64,000 nt of DNA from Noviherbaspirillum sedimenti (GTDB taxonomy: Bacteria > Pseudomonadota > Gammaproteobacteria > Burkholderiales > Burkholderiaceae_D), in contig NZ_QYUQ01000002.1 of NCBI RefSeq assembly GCF_003590835.1, positions 248,001 through 312,000 of the forward strand. Direction: 5' to 3'. A program made the position numbers and the translations under genes. Below the pieces are notes generated by a model, which had not been told where the DNA came from, made no database searches, and saw only the letters and a program-made list of their open reading frames with translations. The first letter of the stretch is position 1. Every line of letters starts with the position of its first letter. Shown one piece after another: positions 7,304 to 16,423 of this stretch.

Positions 7304-10300
7304 GTGGACGCTTCGCCACCCCCGCCCGCCGGCGCGCAAAGCCTGGCCGATTTCCTCGGTACGGTCGAGCTGCTGGCACCTTTTTCGCGCACTGCGCTGG
7401 AACGCCTGGCCGCGCAGGCGCAGTCGCGTCTGTTTGCCTTCGGCGACAGCGTCTGCAATGCCGGCGACCCGGCCGATGGCTTGTATGTGGTCAAGGCGGG
7501 CTCGGTGCGGGTGTTTACCGAAGAGCGCGGCAAGGAAACCAGCCTGGGCGTGCGCAAGGCGGGCGAGGTGTTCGCCGAGCTGGCGATGTTGCGCGAGCAC
7601 CGGCATGAATATTCGGTGCGCGCCTCCGGCAAGACCGAGCTGCTGTTGATCCCGCGCGACGCTATCGCGCCGCTGCTGGCGCAAAATCCGCCGGCGCTGG
7701 ATTTCATCGCCAGTTATGTGGCGATCAGTTCGGCCGGCGGCGTGGTGGCGCGCCTGTTCGACCTCAAGGGCAAGGTCAGCAAGGGCGAGCTGGAGGAGTT
7801 CGTGCGCAGTGTCGGCGTCAAGCGGGTCACCGCCGGCAAGGACATTCTCAAACAGGATGCACGCGAGGACCGCCGCCTGTACGTGGTGCGCCACGGCCAG
7901 GTAAAGATCGTGCGCAGCGAGGGCGGCGACGATTATCTGCTGGCGAACCTGGGACCGGGCGATATCTTTGGCGAAAAGGCTTGCCTGATGCGGCAGGAGC
8001 AGATGGCTACCGTCAGCGCCGTCAGCGATGCCACGCTACTGGTGATCCCGGAAAAGACCGTGCACCTGATCCTCGAGCGCAATCCCAAGCTGCGCGAGGT
8101 GCTGGAAGAGCGCATGCGCCACATCGAGCGCGAGCTGGAGCGGCAAAAGAAGCTGGCCGAACGGCGCAAGCGCCCGGTGGTGCTCGACCTCCAATCGAAA
8201 CCCGAATTCGGCGAACGCTTGATCCGCCGTTTCGCCTGGGTCGAGCAGGCCGAGGAAATGGATTGCGGTGCCGCCTGCCTGGCGATGGTCTGCCGCCATT
8301 ACGGCATCCCCATGACCCTGGGCAAGCTGCGCGAGCTGGCCAATGTCACCACGGCTGGCGCTACCCTGGACAGCCTGGCGCGTGCCGCTGAATCGCTTGG
8401 TTTCACCGCCCGCGGCGTGCAGTGCACGTTCGAGGCATTGCATGGCTTCGAGCTGCCTTTCATTGTGCATTGGGAGGGCTACCACTACGTGGTGGTGTAC
8501 GGCGTTTCCAAAGACCAGGTGTGGCTGGCCGACCCGGCGCTGGGCTTTCGCAAGCTGAACGTGGCCGATTTCGAAAAAGGCTGGAGCGGCACCTGCCTGC
8601 TGTTTACCCCGGGCCAGGACATGGCGCAACTGGCGGCGGCGCGCTCGCCCTGGGTGCGCTTCGTCGCCTACCTGCAGCCTTACCGCAAGATCCTCGGGCA
8701 CCTGTTCCTGGCGACCTTCGTGATCCAGGTGCTCGGCCTGGTGCCGCCGGTGATCATCCAGAACATCCTGGACGGCGTGATCGTGCACCAGAACGTCAGC
8801 CTCTTGCACCTGCTGATCCTGGGCCTGGTGATCTCCAATCTGTTTACCCTGCTGATGTCGACGGTCCGCGCCTTCCTCGCCAATTTCATGGTGCGCAACA
8901 TGGATTTCGCCATGATGTCGCACTTCTTCAAGCATGCGATGTCCCTGCCGTTTTCTTTCTTCGCCAAGCGCAAGACCGGCGACATCTTCGCCCGCTTCCA
9001 GGAAAACCAGACCATCCGCGCCTTCCTTACCGAATCGACGGTGACCACGGTGCTGAACCTGTTGATGGTGTTCATCTATTTCACCATCATGTTTTTCTAC
9101 AATGTGAGGATGACGCTGTTGCTGATCGCTTTCGTCGTGCCGATCATCGCGCTGACCGTGCTCGCCACGCCCAGGCTGAAGAATTACGCCCGTGAAGTGT
9201 TCAACGTCTCCACCGATGCCAAGTCGTTTTTGATGGAGGCGCTGGGCGGCGTCGAAACCATCAAGGGCATGGGCATCGAGCGCCCGGTGCGGCTGAAGTG
9301 GGAACGCAAGTATGCCAAGGCGCTCGACGTGCAGTACCGCGCGCAAACCTTCCATATCCTGATCTCGCTGGCCGGCCAGTTGCTCAACTCCGCCACTACC
9401 ATCGCCATCCTGTGGATGGGCGCCAGCCTGGTGCTGGCGCGCGAGCTGACCATCGGCCAGTTGATCGCCTTCAATGCCTTGATGGGCAGCGTGCTGGCGC
9501 CGTTGATGGGACTGGTCGGCTTGTGGAGTCAGTTGAACGATGCCGGCGTGGCCATGGAGCGGCTGGGCGACGTGCTCGACATGGAACCCGAGCAAAGGCC
9601 GGAAGACTTGCCCTCGCGCGTGCTGCTGCCCGACCTGCAGGGCGATATCCGGCTGGAAGGGATTTATTTTCGCTACGGCGGCGACGAGACTGCCTACGTC
9701 CTGGAAAACATCAACCTGGATATCAAGCCGGGTGAACTGGTGGCGATTGTCGGGCGCAGCGGTTCCGGCAAGACGACCCTGGCCAAGCTGCTGGTGGGCT
9801 TTTACCCGCCTACCGAAGGCAAGATGATGGTGGATGGTTATGAAATGAGCCTGATCGACAAGGGCTATTATCGCGCCCAGGTCGGCTATGTCATGCAGAG
9901 CAACCTGCTGTTTTCCGGCACGGTCGCCGAAAACATCGCCAGCGGCGAAGACAGTCCGGACCGCCGGCGCATCGAGGAAGTTGCCAAGATGGCCGATGCG
10001 CATGCCTTCATCAGCAAGCTGCCATTGCGCTACGAACAGGTGGTGGGCGAGCGTGGAGTCGGCTTGTCGGGCGGGCAGATCCAGCGCCTGTGCATCGCCC
10101 GCGCGCTCTACCACGATCCGAAGCTGCTGATCTTTGATGAAGCGACCTCGGCGCTGGACACTCAGTCCGAAAGTAATATCATCGGCAACATGAGTGAAAT
10201 CCTCAAGGGACGCACCGCCGTCATCATTGCGCACCGCCTCTCTACCATCATGCGCGCCGACAAGATCGTCGTCCTGTATGAAGGCGCCATCGTCGAGCAG

Positions 10301-10375
10301 GGACGGCACGAAGAACTGGTGGAAAGGAAGGGCATGTATTACCAGTTGGTGCAGAAACAATTGAGCACCGGTTAA
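7304..10375 (+). CDS. Peptidase-containing ABC exporter with two N-terminal cNMP-binding domains
   Basis: About 1023 residues, starting at GTG 7304 or at TTG 7298, which overlaps the preceding stop. Domain order: cyclic-nucleotide-binding fold 1 (about residues 20-145); cNMP fold 2 (about 170-275, with GDIFGEKACLM); a charged linker; C39 peptidase (about 310-445, catalytic Cys321 in DCGAACL, His394 in HYVVVYG, Asp410 in ADPALG); six-helix ABC membrane domain (about 465-745); nucleotide-binding domain with Walker A GRSGSGKTTL, signature LSGGQ, Walker B LLIFDEATSALD and switch His in IAHRLS. All catalytic residues are intact. C39 exporters cut substrates after a double glycine and export the rest; eight candidate substrates lie at 28-36 kb. 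The cNMP domains suggest allosteric gating. Confidence 0.9.
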   Translation: MDASPPPPAGAQSLADFLGTVELLAPFSRTALERLAAQAQSRLFAFGDSVCNAGDPADGLYVVKAGSVRVFTEERGKETSLGVRKAGEVFAELAMLREHRHEYSVRASGKTELLLIPRDAIAPLLAQNPPALDFIASYVAISSAGGVVARLFDLKGKVSKGELEEFVRSVGVKRVTAGKDILKQDAREDRRLYVVRHGQVKIVRSEGGDDYLLANLGPGDIFGEKACLMRQEQMATVSAVSDATLLVIPEKTVHLILERNPKLREVLEERMRHIERELERQKKLAERRKRPVVLDLQSKPEFGERLIRRFAWVEQAEEMDCGAACLAMVCRHYGIPMTLGKLRELANVTTAGATLDSLARAAESLGFTARGVQCTFEALHGFELPFIVHWEGYHYVVVYGVSKDQVWLADPALGFRKLNVADFEKGWSGTCLLFTPGQDMAQLAAARSPWVRFVAYLQPYRKILGHLFLATFVIQVLGLVPPVIIQNILDGVIVHQNVSLLHLLILGLVISNLFTLLMSTVRAFLANFMVRNMDFAMMSHFFKHAMSLPFSFFAKRKTGDIFARFQENQTIRAFLTESTVTTVLNLLMVFIYFTIMFFYNVRMTLLLIAFVVPIIALTVLATPRLKNYAREVFNVSTDAKSFLMEALGGVETIKGMGIERPVRLKWERKYAKALDVQYRAQTFHILISLAGQLLNSATTIAILWMGASLVLARELTIGQLIAFNALMGSVLAPLMGLVGLWSQLNDAGVAMERLGDVLDMEPEQRPEDLPSRVLLPDLQGDIRLEGIYFRYGGDETAYVLENINLDIKPGELVAIVGRSGSGKTTLAKLLVGFYPPTEGKMMVDGYEMSLIDKGYYRAQVGYVMQSNLLFSGTVAENIASGEDSPDRRRIEEVAKMADAHAFISKLPLRYEQVVGERGVGLSGGQIQRLCIARALYHDPKLLIFDEATSALDTQSESNIIGNMSEILKGRTAVIIAHRLSTIMRADKIVVLYEGAIVEQGRHEELVERKGMYYQLVQKQLSTG

Positions 10376-10408
10376 TCAGGCTCGGGGTAATCAAGCTGAG
10401 GATTAGCG

Positions 10409-11719
10409 ATGAAAATACTCGATCAGGACGTGCAGGGCGGATCGGCCCTGTCCTATGCCGGCTTGCTGGAAAAGATCGAGATCCTGCGCTCGCGCCTGCG
10501 CTGGGCCTCGCGCCTGGAGCGGCCGGAAATCGAAAAGCTGCTGCGGCAGGCCAATGCCCTGCGCGACGAAGTCATGCAACTGTCGCACAAGGAGCGCTTC
10601 GTGCAGGCGGCCAGCGGCGAGGGCGTGCGCGTGGTGCAGTCGCCGGGCGAGCGCCGGCGCGCGCTGCTGGCGCGCAGCTTCGTCTTCGAGGGCACCTTTG
10701 GCGACAACCCGCGCTTGCTGGATGCGCTGGAAGTGGCGGAAAAGGCCGCGCCCACCGATTTGCCGGTGTTGATCGATGGTGAGAGCGGCACCGGCAAGGA
10801 GTTGATGGCGAAGGTCATCCACGCCAATGGCTCGCGCGCCGACAAGCCCTACATCTCGGTCAACTGCGGCGCGATTCCGGAAAACCTGCTGGAGTCGGAA
10901 CTGTTCGGCCACAGGAAAGGCGCCTTTACCGGCGCCGTCAACGACCGCAAGGGCAAGTTCGAAAGCGCCCACCGCGGCACCATCTTCCTCGACGAAATCG
11001 GCGAATTGCCCTTGGCCGGGCAGGTGAAGCTGTTGCGCGTGCTGCAGTCGCATGAAATCCAGCGCGTCGGCGCCGACGAGGCAATCTCGGTGGATACCCG
11101 CATCGTCGCCGCCACCAACCGGAACCTGCGCAAGCAGTGCGAAGAGGGCAGTTTTCGGGAAGACCTGTTTTACCGCCTGAGCGTGATCCACGTCAGCCTG
11201 CCGCCGCTGCGCGAGCGCAAGGATGAAATTCCCTTATTGTTCGCCTATTTCTGCGACGAGGCGGCCGAGGCCCTGAAGCGGCGCCCGGTGAAGATGACGC
11301 CGCGCCTGCGCGATTTTCTGGTGAATTACCCGTATCCAGGCAATATCCGCGAATTGCGCAATCTGATTTACCGGATTTCCTGCCTGGGCGGGGATACTGC
11401 CGGTGTCGAGCACTTGCCGGTGGATATACGTCCGCAGCAGCAATCAGCGACCGATGCGCTTGCCGCCGGCACAGCGGCCAGCAGCCTCGCCGGCAGTGGT
11501 GCGGCGTCGCTCAGCGATGCCAAGCGCGCCGCCAGCGACGAGGCTGAGCGCGCTTTCCTTGAGCGCGGCTTGCGCGAAGTCGGCGGCACCGTAACCGAGC
11601 TGGCGCGGCGCTGCGACATGAACCGTTCGCATTTGCAGATGCTGCTGAAGAAGCACGGCATCCATTCCAAGGATTTCCGTCATCACGAAGTGCCGCCGCA
11701 GGAGGAGAAAAGAGTCTGA
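10409..11719 (+). CDS. Sigma-54-dependent transcriptional activator without receiver domain
   Basis: A 436-residue bacterial enhancer-binding protein. Residues 1-85 are helical and charged (LLEKIEILRSRLRW, EIEKLLRQANALRDEV) with no receiver, GAF or FHA domain recognisable. The AAA+ domain (about 90-330) has Walker A GESGTGKE, the sigma-54 contact loop GAFTGA near residue 170, Walker B FLDEIGELP and the Arg-finger segment FREDLFYRLSV. A Fis-type helix-turn-helix ends the protein (VTELARRCDMNRSHLQMLLKKHGI). It lies 33 bases after the exporter gene in the same orientation. Strong sigma-54 promoters precede three peptide units at 28-36 kb, so it is the obvious candidate to drive them. How its activity is switched is not visible. 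Confidence 0.9.
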   Translation: MKILDQDVQGGSALSYAGLLEKIEILRSRLRWASRLERPEIEKLLRQANALRDEVMQLSHKERFVQAASGEGVRVVQSPGERRRALLARSFVFEGTFGDNPRLLDALEVAEKAAPTDLPVLIDGESGTGKELMAKVIHANGSRADKPYISVNCGAIPENLLESELFGHRKGAFTGAVNDRKGKFESAHRGTIFLDEIGELPLAGQVKLLRVLQSHEIQRVGADEAISVDTRIVAATNRNLRKQCEEGSFREDLFYRLSVIHVSLPPLRERKDEIPLLFAYFCDEAAEALKRRPVKMTPRLRDFLVNYPYPGNIRELRNLIYRISCLGGDTAGVEHLPVDIRPQQQSATDALAAGTAASSLAGSGAASLSDAKRAASDEAERAFLERGLREVGGTVTELARRCDMNRSHLQMLLKKHGIHSKDFRHHEVPPQEEKRV

Positions 11720-11782
11720 GAGACCATCTCGTTCCACAATTTCATGTCACCCCGTAAATTCAAACTGAATACAGGATCAATC

Positions 11783-12190
11783 ATGGCAACCAGCACCCTG
11801 GACCTGGACAACACCCCGGAACCGGACAATCAGCTCGGCAAGGGGCACGGCAACAAGTCGCTCGGCCCGAGCGGCAGTTCCGACAGCGGCAGCGATATAC
11901 AAGCCGGGTTGTGGCCAATTGATGAACCGGAACTAGGACTTGGTCTCGACCGCGGCACTTCGGAAGATTCAGATACGCACAGCATTGAGGCCAGCGATGG
12001 CAACGAAGATTCCACCGGTACCGGTGAAGCGTCTACCGCTGGCCGCGAAGCCGATGTCGAGTTGAATGCCGATATCGACTTCGACCGCATCGACCAGATC
12101 AATCCCGAGGAAGAGGACAACCTGGATGCGTCGGCAGAGGAGTTGCCGCGACCACGACGGCCGGAGTCGAAGCAGCGACCACAGCGTTGA
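11783..12190 (+). CDS. Acidic low-complexity conserved hypothetical protein
   Basis: A 135-residue, strongly acidic, Ser/Asp/Glu/Gly-rich protein with no signal peptide or membrane segment. The start at MATSTLDLD follows AGGATCAATC; an earlier ATG at 11744 is possible. Motifs such as SLGPSGSSDSGSD, DSTGTGEASTAGRE and DIDFDRI recall a family of disordered proteins sometimes labelled as chemotaxis-related in databases, but I cannot assign a function. It follows the sigma-54 activator by 63 bases and may be co-transcribed with the exporter operon. The basic end (RPRRPESKQRPQR) contrasts with the acidic body. Confidence 0.6.
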   Translation: MATSTLDLDNTPEPDNQLGKGHGNKSLGPSGSSDSGSDIQAGLWPIDEPELGLGLDRGTSEDSDTHSIEASDGNEDSTGTGEASTAGREADVELNADIDFDRIDQINPEEEDNLDASAEELPRPRRPESKQRPQR

Positions 12191-12224
12191 GCTTAGTGCG
12201 GCCGACCAGCAGCGGCCCGCGTCA

Positions 12225-12346
12225 GGTTACGGTAAAACCGATCTTCGACCGTCCTGCCGTGGCCAGGTACAGGCGCATCGCGATTTTGGCCATGCTACCG
12301 TAGCCATAGGCATAGCCCAAATGCACGAAGGCAGGACGCTGGCAGC
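12225..12346 (-). pseudogene. Fragment duplicated from the secreted-protein gene at 25.4-26.4 kb
   Basis: This stretch is nearly the same as 25681-25796. Read on the minus strand it encodes a peptide related to AYGYGTMAKIAMRMYLATAG and runs on to IGFTVT, then a stop where the intact gene continues with GQSPDG. Homology ends abruptly at about 12346. It has no start and covers only about 40 codons, so it is a remnant or a partial duplication. It sits at the left border of the LysR-to-SDR cassette. Confidence 0.7.
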
Positions 12347-12467
12347 GTGACCGTTTTGTGTTCAGCACGGCTATGGCCGCCGAGGCTTAGCGTTGCCCGC
12401 ACCGCTCGCATCGTGCTGTCATCGCGCTCAAATGCTGCGCCGACCGCCGCCGCGTTACAATACATAG

Positions 12468-13373
12468 ATGCAAGAAATCGATATTAAAATGATGCAGGTT
12501 TTTGTGGAGATCTACAAATTTCGTAGCGTCTCCCAGGCGGCGGTAAGCCTTGGCCTATCGCAGCCTACCATTTCTTTTGGTCTGGCGAAGCTGCGCGAGC
12601 ACTATCAGGACCCCTTGTTCGTCCGCACTTCGGTCGGCATGGGGCCAACCGCTTTTTCCACCCAACTGTACGAAAGCGCGGTCGACCTGCTTGCATCTTT
12701 CGAAGCGGTCTCGAAACAGCGCAATTCCTTCGACCCCGCGTTGACGAAACAGGCTTTTCAGATCGCCATGACCGATCTCAGCCAGATTGTGCTGCTTCCC
12801 GATTTGTTGAACAGGCTGCGCAGCGCCGCACCCGGAGTCACGATTCGTATCGTCCCCATTGATGAACATACTGCTGCTCAGCTGGAGACCGGCGATACGG
12901 ATCTGGCGGTCGGCTTCATGCCTCAGCTTGATGCCGGGTTTTATCAGCAAAAGTTGATTACCCAACATTACGTGGGGCTTGCCGCGCTCGATCATCCGCG
13001 CTTGCCCGTGCAGCCCTCTGTTGAAGATTACCTGGCTGAAGGCCACGTGCTCGTGACGACCTTGGGCACCGGCCACGGATTGGTCGAACGAATGTTGCGC
13101 TCTCATGGAGAGCGACGCATCGTACTTGAGGTGCCCAGCTATCTTGGCCTTACCAGCATTATCCGACGCACGGATCTGCTGGCGACCGTGCCCCAGCGTC
13201 TCGCCGAGCTGATCGTCGCCGATGCCTCGATTCGCCAGTTCCCGCTTCCTTTCGATGTCTCCTTTTACCAGATCAAGCAGCACTGGCACGAACGCAGTCA
13301 TCGTGATGCCGCCCACCGCTGGCTGCGTTCTCTGCTGACTGAACTTTTCCTCGAGCATTCAGGCAGCGAATAA
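12468..13373 (+). CDS. LysR-family transcriptional regulator
   Basis: A 301-residue LysR-type regulator: an N-terminal winged helix-turn-helix (FVEIYKFRSVSQAAVSLGLSQ, PTISFGLAKLREHYQDPLFVR), a linker helix, and a periplasmic-binding-protein-like effector domain (about residues 90-295). The DNA-binding part is intact, so it is probably functional. It reads in the same direction as the downstream thioesterase, BKACE, binding protein and SDR genes, and is separated from them by 294 bases. It is the likely regulator of that cassette, although LysR targets are more often divergent. The effector is unknown but is presumably the beta-hydroxy or beta-keto acid that the cassette degrades. Confidence 0.88.
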   Translation: MQEIDIKMMQVFVEIYKFRSVSQAAVSLGLSQPTISFGLAKLREHYQDPLFVRTSVGMGPTAFSTQLYESAVDLLASFEAVSKQRNSFDPALTKQAFQIAMTDLSQIVLLPDLLNRLRSAAPGVTIRIVPIDEHTAAQLETGDTDLAVGFMPQLDAGFYQQKLITQHYVGLAALDHPRLPVQPSVEDYLAEGHVLVTTLGTGHGLVERMLRSHGERRIVLEVPSYLGLTSIIRRTDLLATVPQRLAELIVADASIRQFPLPFDVSFYQIKQHWHERSHRDAAHRWLRSLLTELFLEHSGSE

Positions 13374-13667
13374 CCCGCATCGCCTTCCTTCTGTTTCCCG
13401 CTGTGCTTCCTTGAGGTTGTCAAATTGGCATTTCCCCGGGCGCCTCATGCCGAGCGCCCCATAGAAGATTCCGATAAGGCGTATTGATTGCGCTTTATGG
13501 ACGCGGCTTGCCTGAGTCCCTAGACTAAATCAATTAAATTTTTCCGATGCGGCATTTGGTTTCTGGGCGAGCACGTTCTTCATCCATCATCTTTTTCTGG
13601 AAGCTCCCGGCAATCTGATGTTGAGCGATCACCTTATTTTTTCGCATCCCAACTTTTGAGGCATGTC

Positions 13668-14081
13668 ATGTTCAACAAAGAAAAGCTGGTTCGTTTTCAG
13701 CACTGTGATCCCGCCGGCATCGTGTTTTATCCGCAGTACATCATCCTCTTTCATGAACTGATGGAAGACTGGTTCAATGAAGGTCTGGGCGTGAATTATG
13801 CCGAGTCCATCATGCAACGCCGGATGGGGCTGCCCATTGTCAAGCTGGAATGTGAATTCCTTGCGCCCGGCTTCATGGGTAATGTTCTCGCAATGCAGCT
13901 CGAAGTCAAACATCTCGGCACGAGCTCGGTGACCCTTGGGGTGAGGGCGAGCATAGCCGGGCGAGAATGTGTCCGGGCGACGTTAAAGCTTGTGCATACC
14001 TCGCTGGCGGAATTGAAGGCCGTGCCTATTCCGGCGGCGTTGCGTGAATTAATGCTTCAGTTCCATTCGCCGACAGCGTGA
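13668..14081 (+). CDS. Hotdog-fold acyl-CoA thioesterase
   Basis: A 137-residue single hotdog domain of the 4-hydroxybenzoyl-CoA thioesterase type. The active-site segment VRFQHCDPAGIVFYPQY contains the catalytic Asp of the CDPAGIVFY signature, and the central helix begins at LFHELMEDWF. The start is the ATG at 13668; an earlier in-frame ATG at 13656 is possible. It lies just upstream of a BKACE gene. In carnitine catabolism of pseudomonads a thioesterase of this type sits beside a BKACE enzyme and hydrolyses the betainyl-CoA formed. By analogy this enzyme probably hydrolyses the acyl-CoA released by the neighbouring BKACE. The true substrate is not shown by the sequence. Confidence 0.82.
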   Translation: MFNKEKLVRFQHCDPAGIVFYPQYIILFHELMEDWFNEGLGVNYAESIMQRRMGLPIVKLECEFLAPGFMGNVLAMQLEVKHLGTSSVTLGVRASIAGRECVRATLKLVHTSLAELKAVPIPAALRELMLQFHSPTA

Positions 14082-14159
14082 TGCAACAAGCATAGATCAA
14101 CCTGCGCACGATCCACATAAGCTGCAAAGGCAGCCTTCGTTTCAACCACCTCACTTAAT

Positions 14160-15092
14160 ATGGATACTTTCATGGCCAAGAGAAAAGTCATCATCACCGT
14201 CGCCCCTACCGGCGGCATGGCAAATAAAAGCCAGAATCCACATCTTCCGACGCAACCGGACGAGATTATTGCCGATGTCGTGCGTTGCTATAACGCTGGT
14301 GCCAGCGTGGTGGCAGTTCATGCGCGTCGCCCGGACGATGGCGCAACCTGTGATGCGGCGATCTATCGCAGGATAAATGAAGGAATCCGTGCGCAGTGCG
14401 ACATCATCATTAACAATTCGACCGGTGGCGGCGTCAACGGCGACATGATCAAGCCGATTGATGATGGATTTTGGGAAATCGCCTTCGAGGAACGCCTGAA
14501 AGGACTGGAGGCGGGCGCCGAAATGTGCACGCTCGATTCGCATACGATCATTGCCAGTTTCGCCGGCAGGGAACACTTGTTGAATACGGCGCCTTCACGC
14601 TGCCTCGAACTTGCCCGACTGATGAAGGAAAAGGGGATCAAGCCGGAATGGGAGGTATTCAATCCCGCACACATCCTGCAGGACATGGCGACCCTGATCG
14701 CCGCCGGATACGACCAGGCGCCGTACTATTGCAATATCGTGATCGGCGCGGAGAAGGGCTTCCAGGGTGGCTTGCCCTACACACCGCAAATTCTGCAGAT
14801 GATGGTGGATTTGCTGCCCAAGGATTCCCTGTTCTGTGTCAGCGCGATCGGCGCAAAGCAGTTGCCTGCAACGGTCCATGCATTGTTGCTGGGAGGGCAT
14901 GTCCGCGTAGGACTGGAAGATAATCTCTATTATCGGCATGGCGAACTTTCCACCAATGTCGCGCAGGTCGAACGCATCGTCCGCATCATCCGCGAGATGG
15001 ACATGGAGCCGGCCACCCCGGCGGAGGCGCGCGAAATGATGGGGTTGCCACGGAATGACGTGAGTGTCCGACCGCAGTTCGCAATCGCTTGA
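14160..15092 (+). CDS. BKACE-family beta-keto acid cleavage enzyme
   Basis: A 310-residue TIM-barrel enzyme of the DUF849/BKACE family, which condenses a beta-keto acid with acetyl-CoA and cleaves it into acetoacetate and a new acyl-CoA. Visible motifs: [52 protein letters not shown] (the Glu near the end is the expected metal ligand). The usual metal-binding H-x-H is here A-V-H, and the usual RDP is RRP. I believe this is a natural subgroup that includes dehydrocarnitine-type enzymes, but that is recalled knowledge rather than something tested here. The ATG at 14160 gives MDTFMAKRK; the internal ATG at 14172 is an alternative start. Confidence 0.85.
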   Translation: MDTFMAKRKVIITVAPTGGMANKSQNPHLPTQPDEIIADVVRCYNAGASVVAVHARRPDDGATCDAAIYRRINEGIRAQCDIIINNSTGGGVNGDMIKPIDDGFWEIAFEERLKGLEAGAEMCTLDSHTIIASFAGREHLLNTAPSRCLELARLMKEKGIKPEWEVFNPAHILQDMATLIAAGYDQAPYYCNIVIGAEKGFQGGLPYTPQILQMMVDLLPKDSLFCVSAIGAKQLPATVHALLLGGHVRVGLEDNLYYRHGELSTNVAQVERIVRIIREMDMEPATPAEAREMMGLPRNDVSVRPQFAIA

Positions 15093-15177
15093 GTCCCAAT
15101 CGACTTGAGCCACAACACACACTTCATCCATTCGTTTTAATGATTTACTAACACAGTAAACATACGAGGAGACAAAA

Positions 15178-16392
15178 ATGCATTCGAAATTAAAAAATCT
15201 GTCTGTTGCGGCTACTGCAACGGCTTTTCTGGCATTCAGTCAGTTCGCCCATGCGGAAATTTCCGGTGACGTTGTCAGGATCGGATTCATTACCGATATG
15301 TCTGGCGGCTTTGCCGATCCCGACGGGCCGGGCGGGGCGCACGCCATCAGAATGGCAATTGCCGACTTCGGTGGCACGATGAATGGCAAGAGCATCGAAT
15401 TGCTCACTTTCGATCACCAGAACAAGGCCGACAATGCGGCTTCCAAATCCCGTGAATGGTTTGATCAGCAAGGAATTGATGTACTGATCGGCGGGACCAA
15501 TTCCGCCGCAAGCCTGGCGATGGCAAAAATTGCGGCGGAAAAGAAAAAGCCCTTCATTGCCATCGGGTCGGGCTCGGCGCGACTTACCAATGAAGAATGC
15601 TCGCCCTATACCGTGCACTATGCGTATGATACTGTCGCCCTGGCCCGGGGCACCGGTTCTGCCTTGTTCAAACAGGGTGGGAAAAGCTGGTACTTCCTGA
15701 CCGCCGACTATGCATTCGGCAAGTCCCTGGAAAGCGAAGCCGCCAAAATCGTCAAGGAAACCGGCGGGACGATTACTGGCACCATCAAGCACCCGATCGC
15801 GACATCCGATTTTTCCTCATTCCTGTTACAGGCACAGAATTCCAAGGCGCAGGTTCTGGGATTGGCCAACGCCGGGGATGATACCGTCAATGCCGTCAAG
15901 TCCGCTTACGAATTCGGCATTAACAAGTCGATGAAGCTCGCTGCGCTCATATTCACCATCAATGACATCCACGCACTGACGCTGCCAATTGCCAAGGATA
16001 TGTACTTAACCGATCACTGGTATTGGGATATGAACCCGGAGACGCGTAAATGGGCGCAGCGTTATTTCGGCAAAATGAAGAAAATGCCTTCCAGCTTTCA
16101 AGCGGCAGATTATTCTGCGGTGACGCAATATCTTGTAGCGGTAAAGGCGACGGCTACGGACAACCCGGACAAGGTTCTTGCCTACTTGAAAAGCGCCAAG
16201 CTCAATGATCTTTATGTAAAGAATGGCTATATACGCGCTGATGGCCGCATGATGAATAATTTGTATCTCATGCAAGTCAAGGCGCCTGCCGAATCAAAGT
16301 ATCCGTGGGATTATTACAAAATCGTGGAAACCATCCCGAGCGAGAAGGTGTATACGACCAAAGCCGAATCCAAATGCGCTCTTTGGAAATGA
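15178..16392 (+). CDS. Periplasmic substrate-binding protein, branched-chain amino acid type
   Basis: A 404-residue type I periplasmic binding protein (Peripla_BP_6, LivJ-like). A Sec signal peptide ends near residue 27 (AFSQFAHA, then EISGDVVRIG). The mature protein begins with the family opening IGFITDMSGGFADPDGPGG and has GGTNSAASLAMAKIAAEKKKPF and YFLTADYAFGKSLE. A GAGGAG Shine-Dalgarno precedes the ATG. It presumably delivers the cassette's substrate. No matching permease or ATPase genes are in this window, so it must use transport subunits encoded elsewhere. It lies between the BKACE and SDR genes in one apparent operon. Confidence 0.9.
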   Translation: MHSKLKNLSVAATATAFLAFSQFAHAEISGDVVRIGFITDMSGGFADPDGPGGAHAIRMAIADFGGTMNGKSIELLTFDHQNKADNAASKSREWFDQQGIDVLIGGTNSAASLAMAKIAAEKKKPFIAIGSGSARLTNEECSPYTVHYAYDTVALARGTGSALFKQGGKSWYFLTADYAFGKSLESEAAKIVKETGGTITGTIKHPIATSDFSSFLLQAQNSKAQVLGLANAGDDTVNAVKSAYEFGINKSMKLAALIFTINDIHALTLPIAKDMYLTDHWYWDMNPETRKWAQRYFGKMKKMPSSFQAADYSAVTQYLVAVKATATDNPDKVLAYLKSAKLNDLYVKNGYIRADGRMMNNLYLMQVKAPAESKYPWDYYKIVETIPSEKVYTTKAESKCALWK

Positions 16393-16423
16393 TTTTGTCC
16401 AAAGAATTTATGGAGGAATGATC

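Noticed and set aside
8036..10360. A 774-codon open frame antisense to the exporter gene
   Set aside because: It is a shadow of a GC-rich gene with clear ABC exporter motifs. The product is His/Gln-rich with no recognisable domain.
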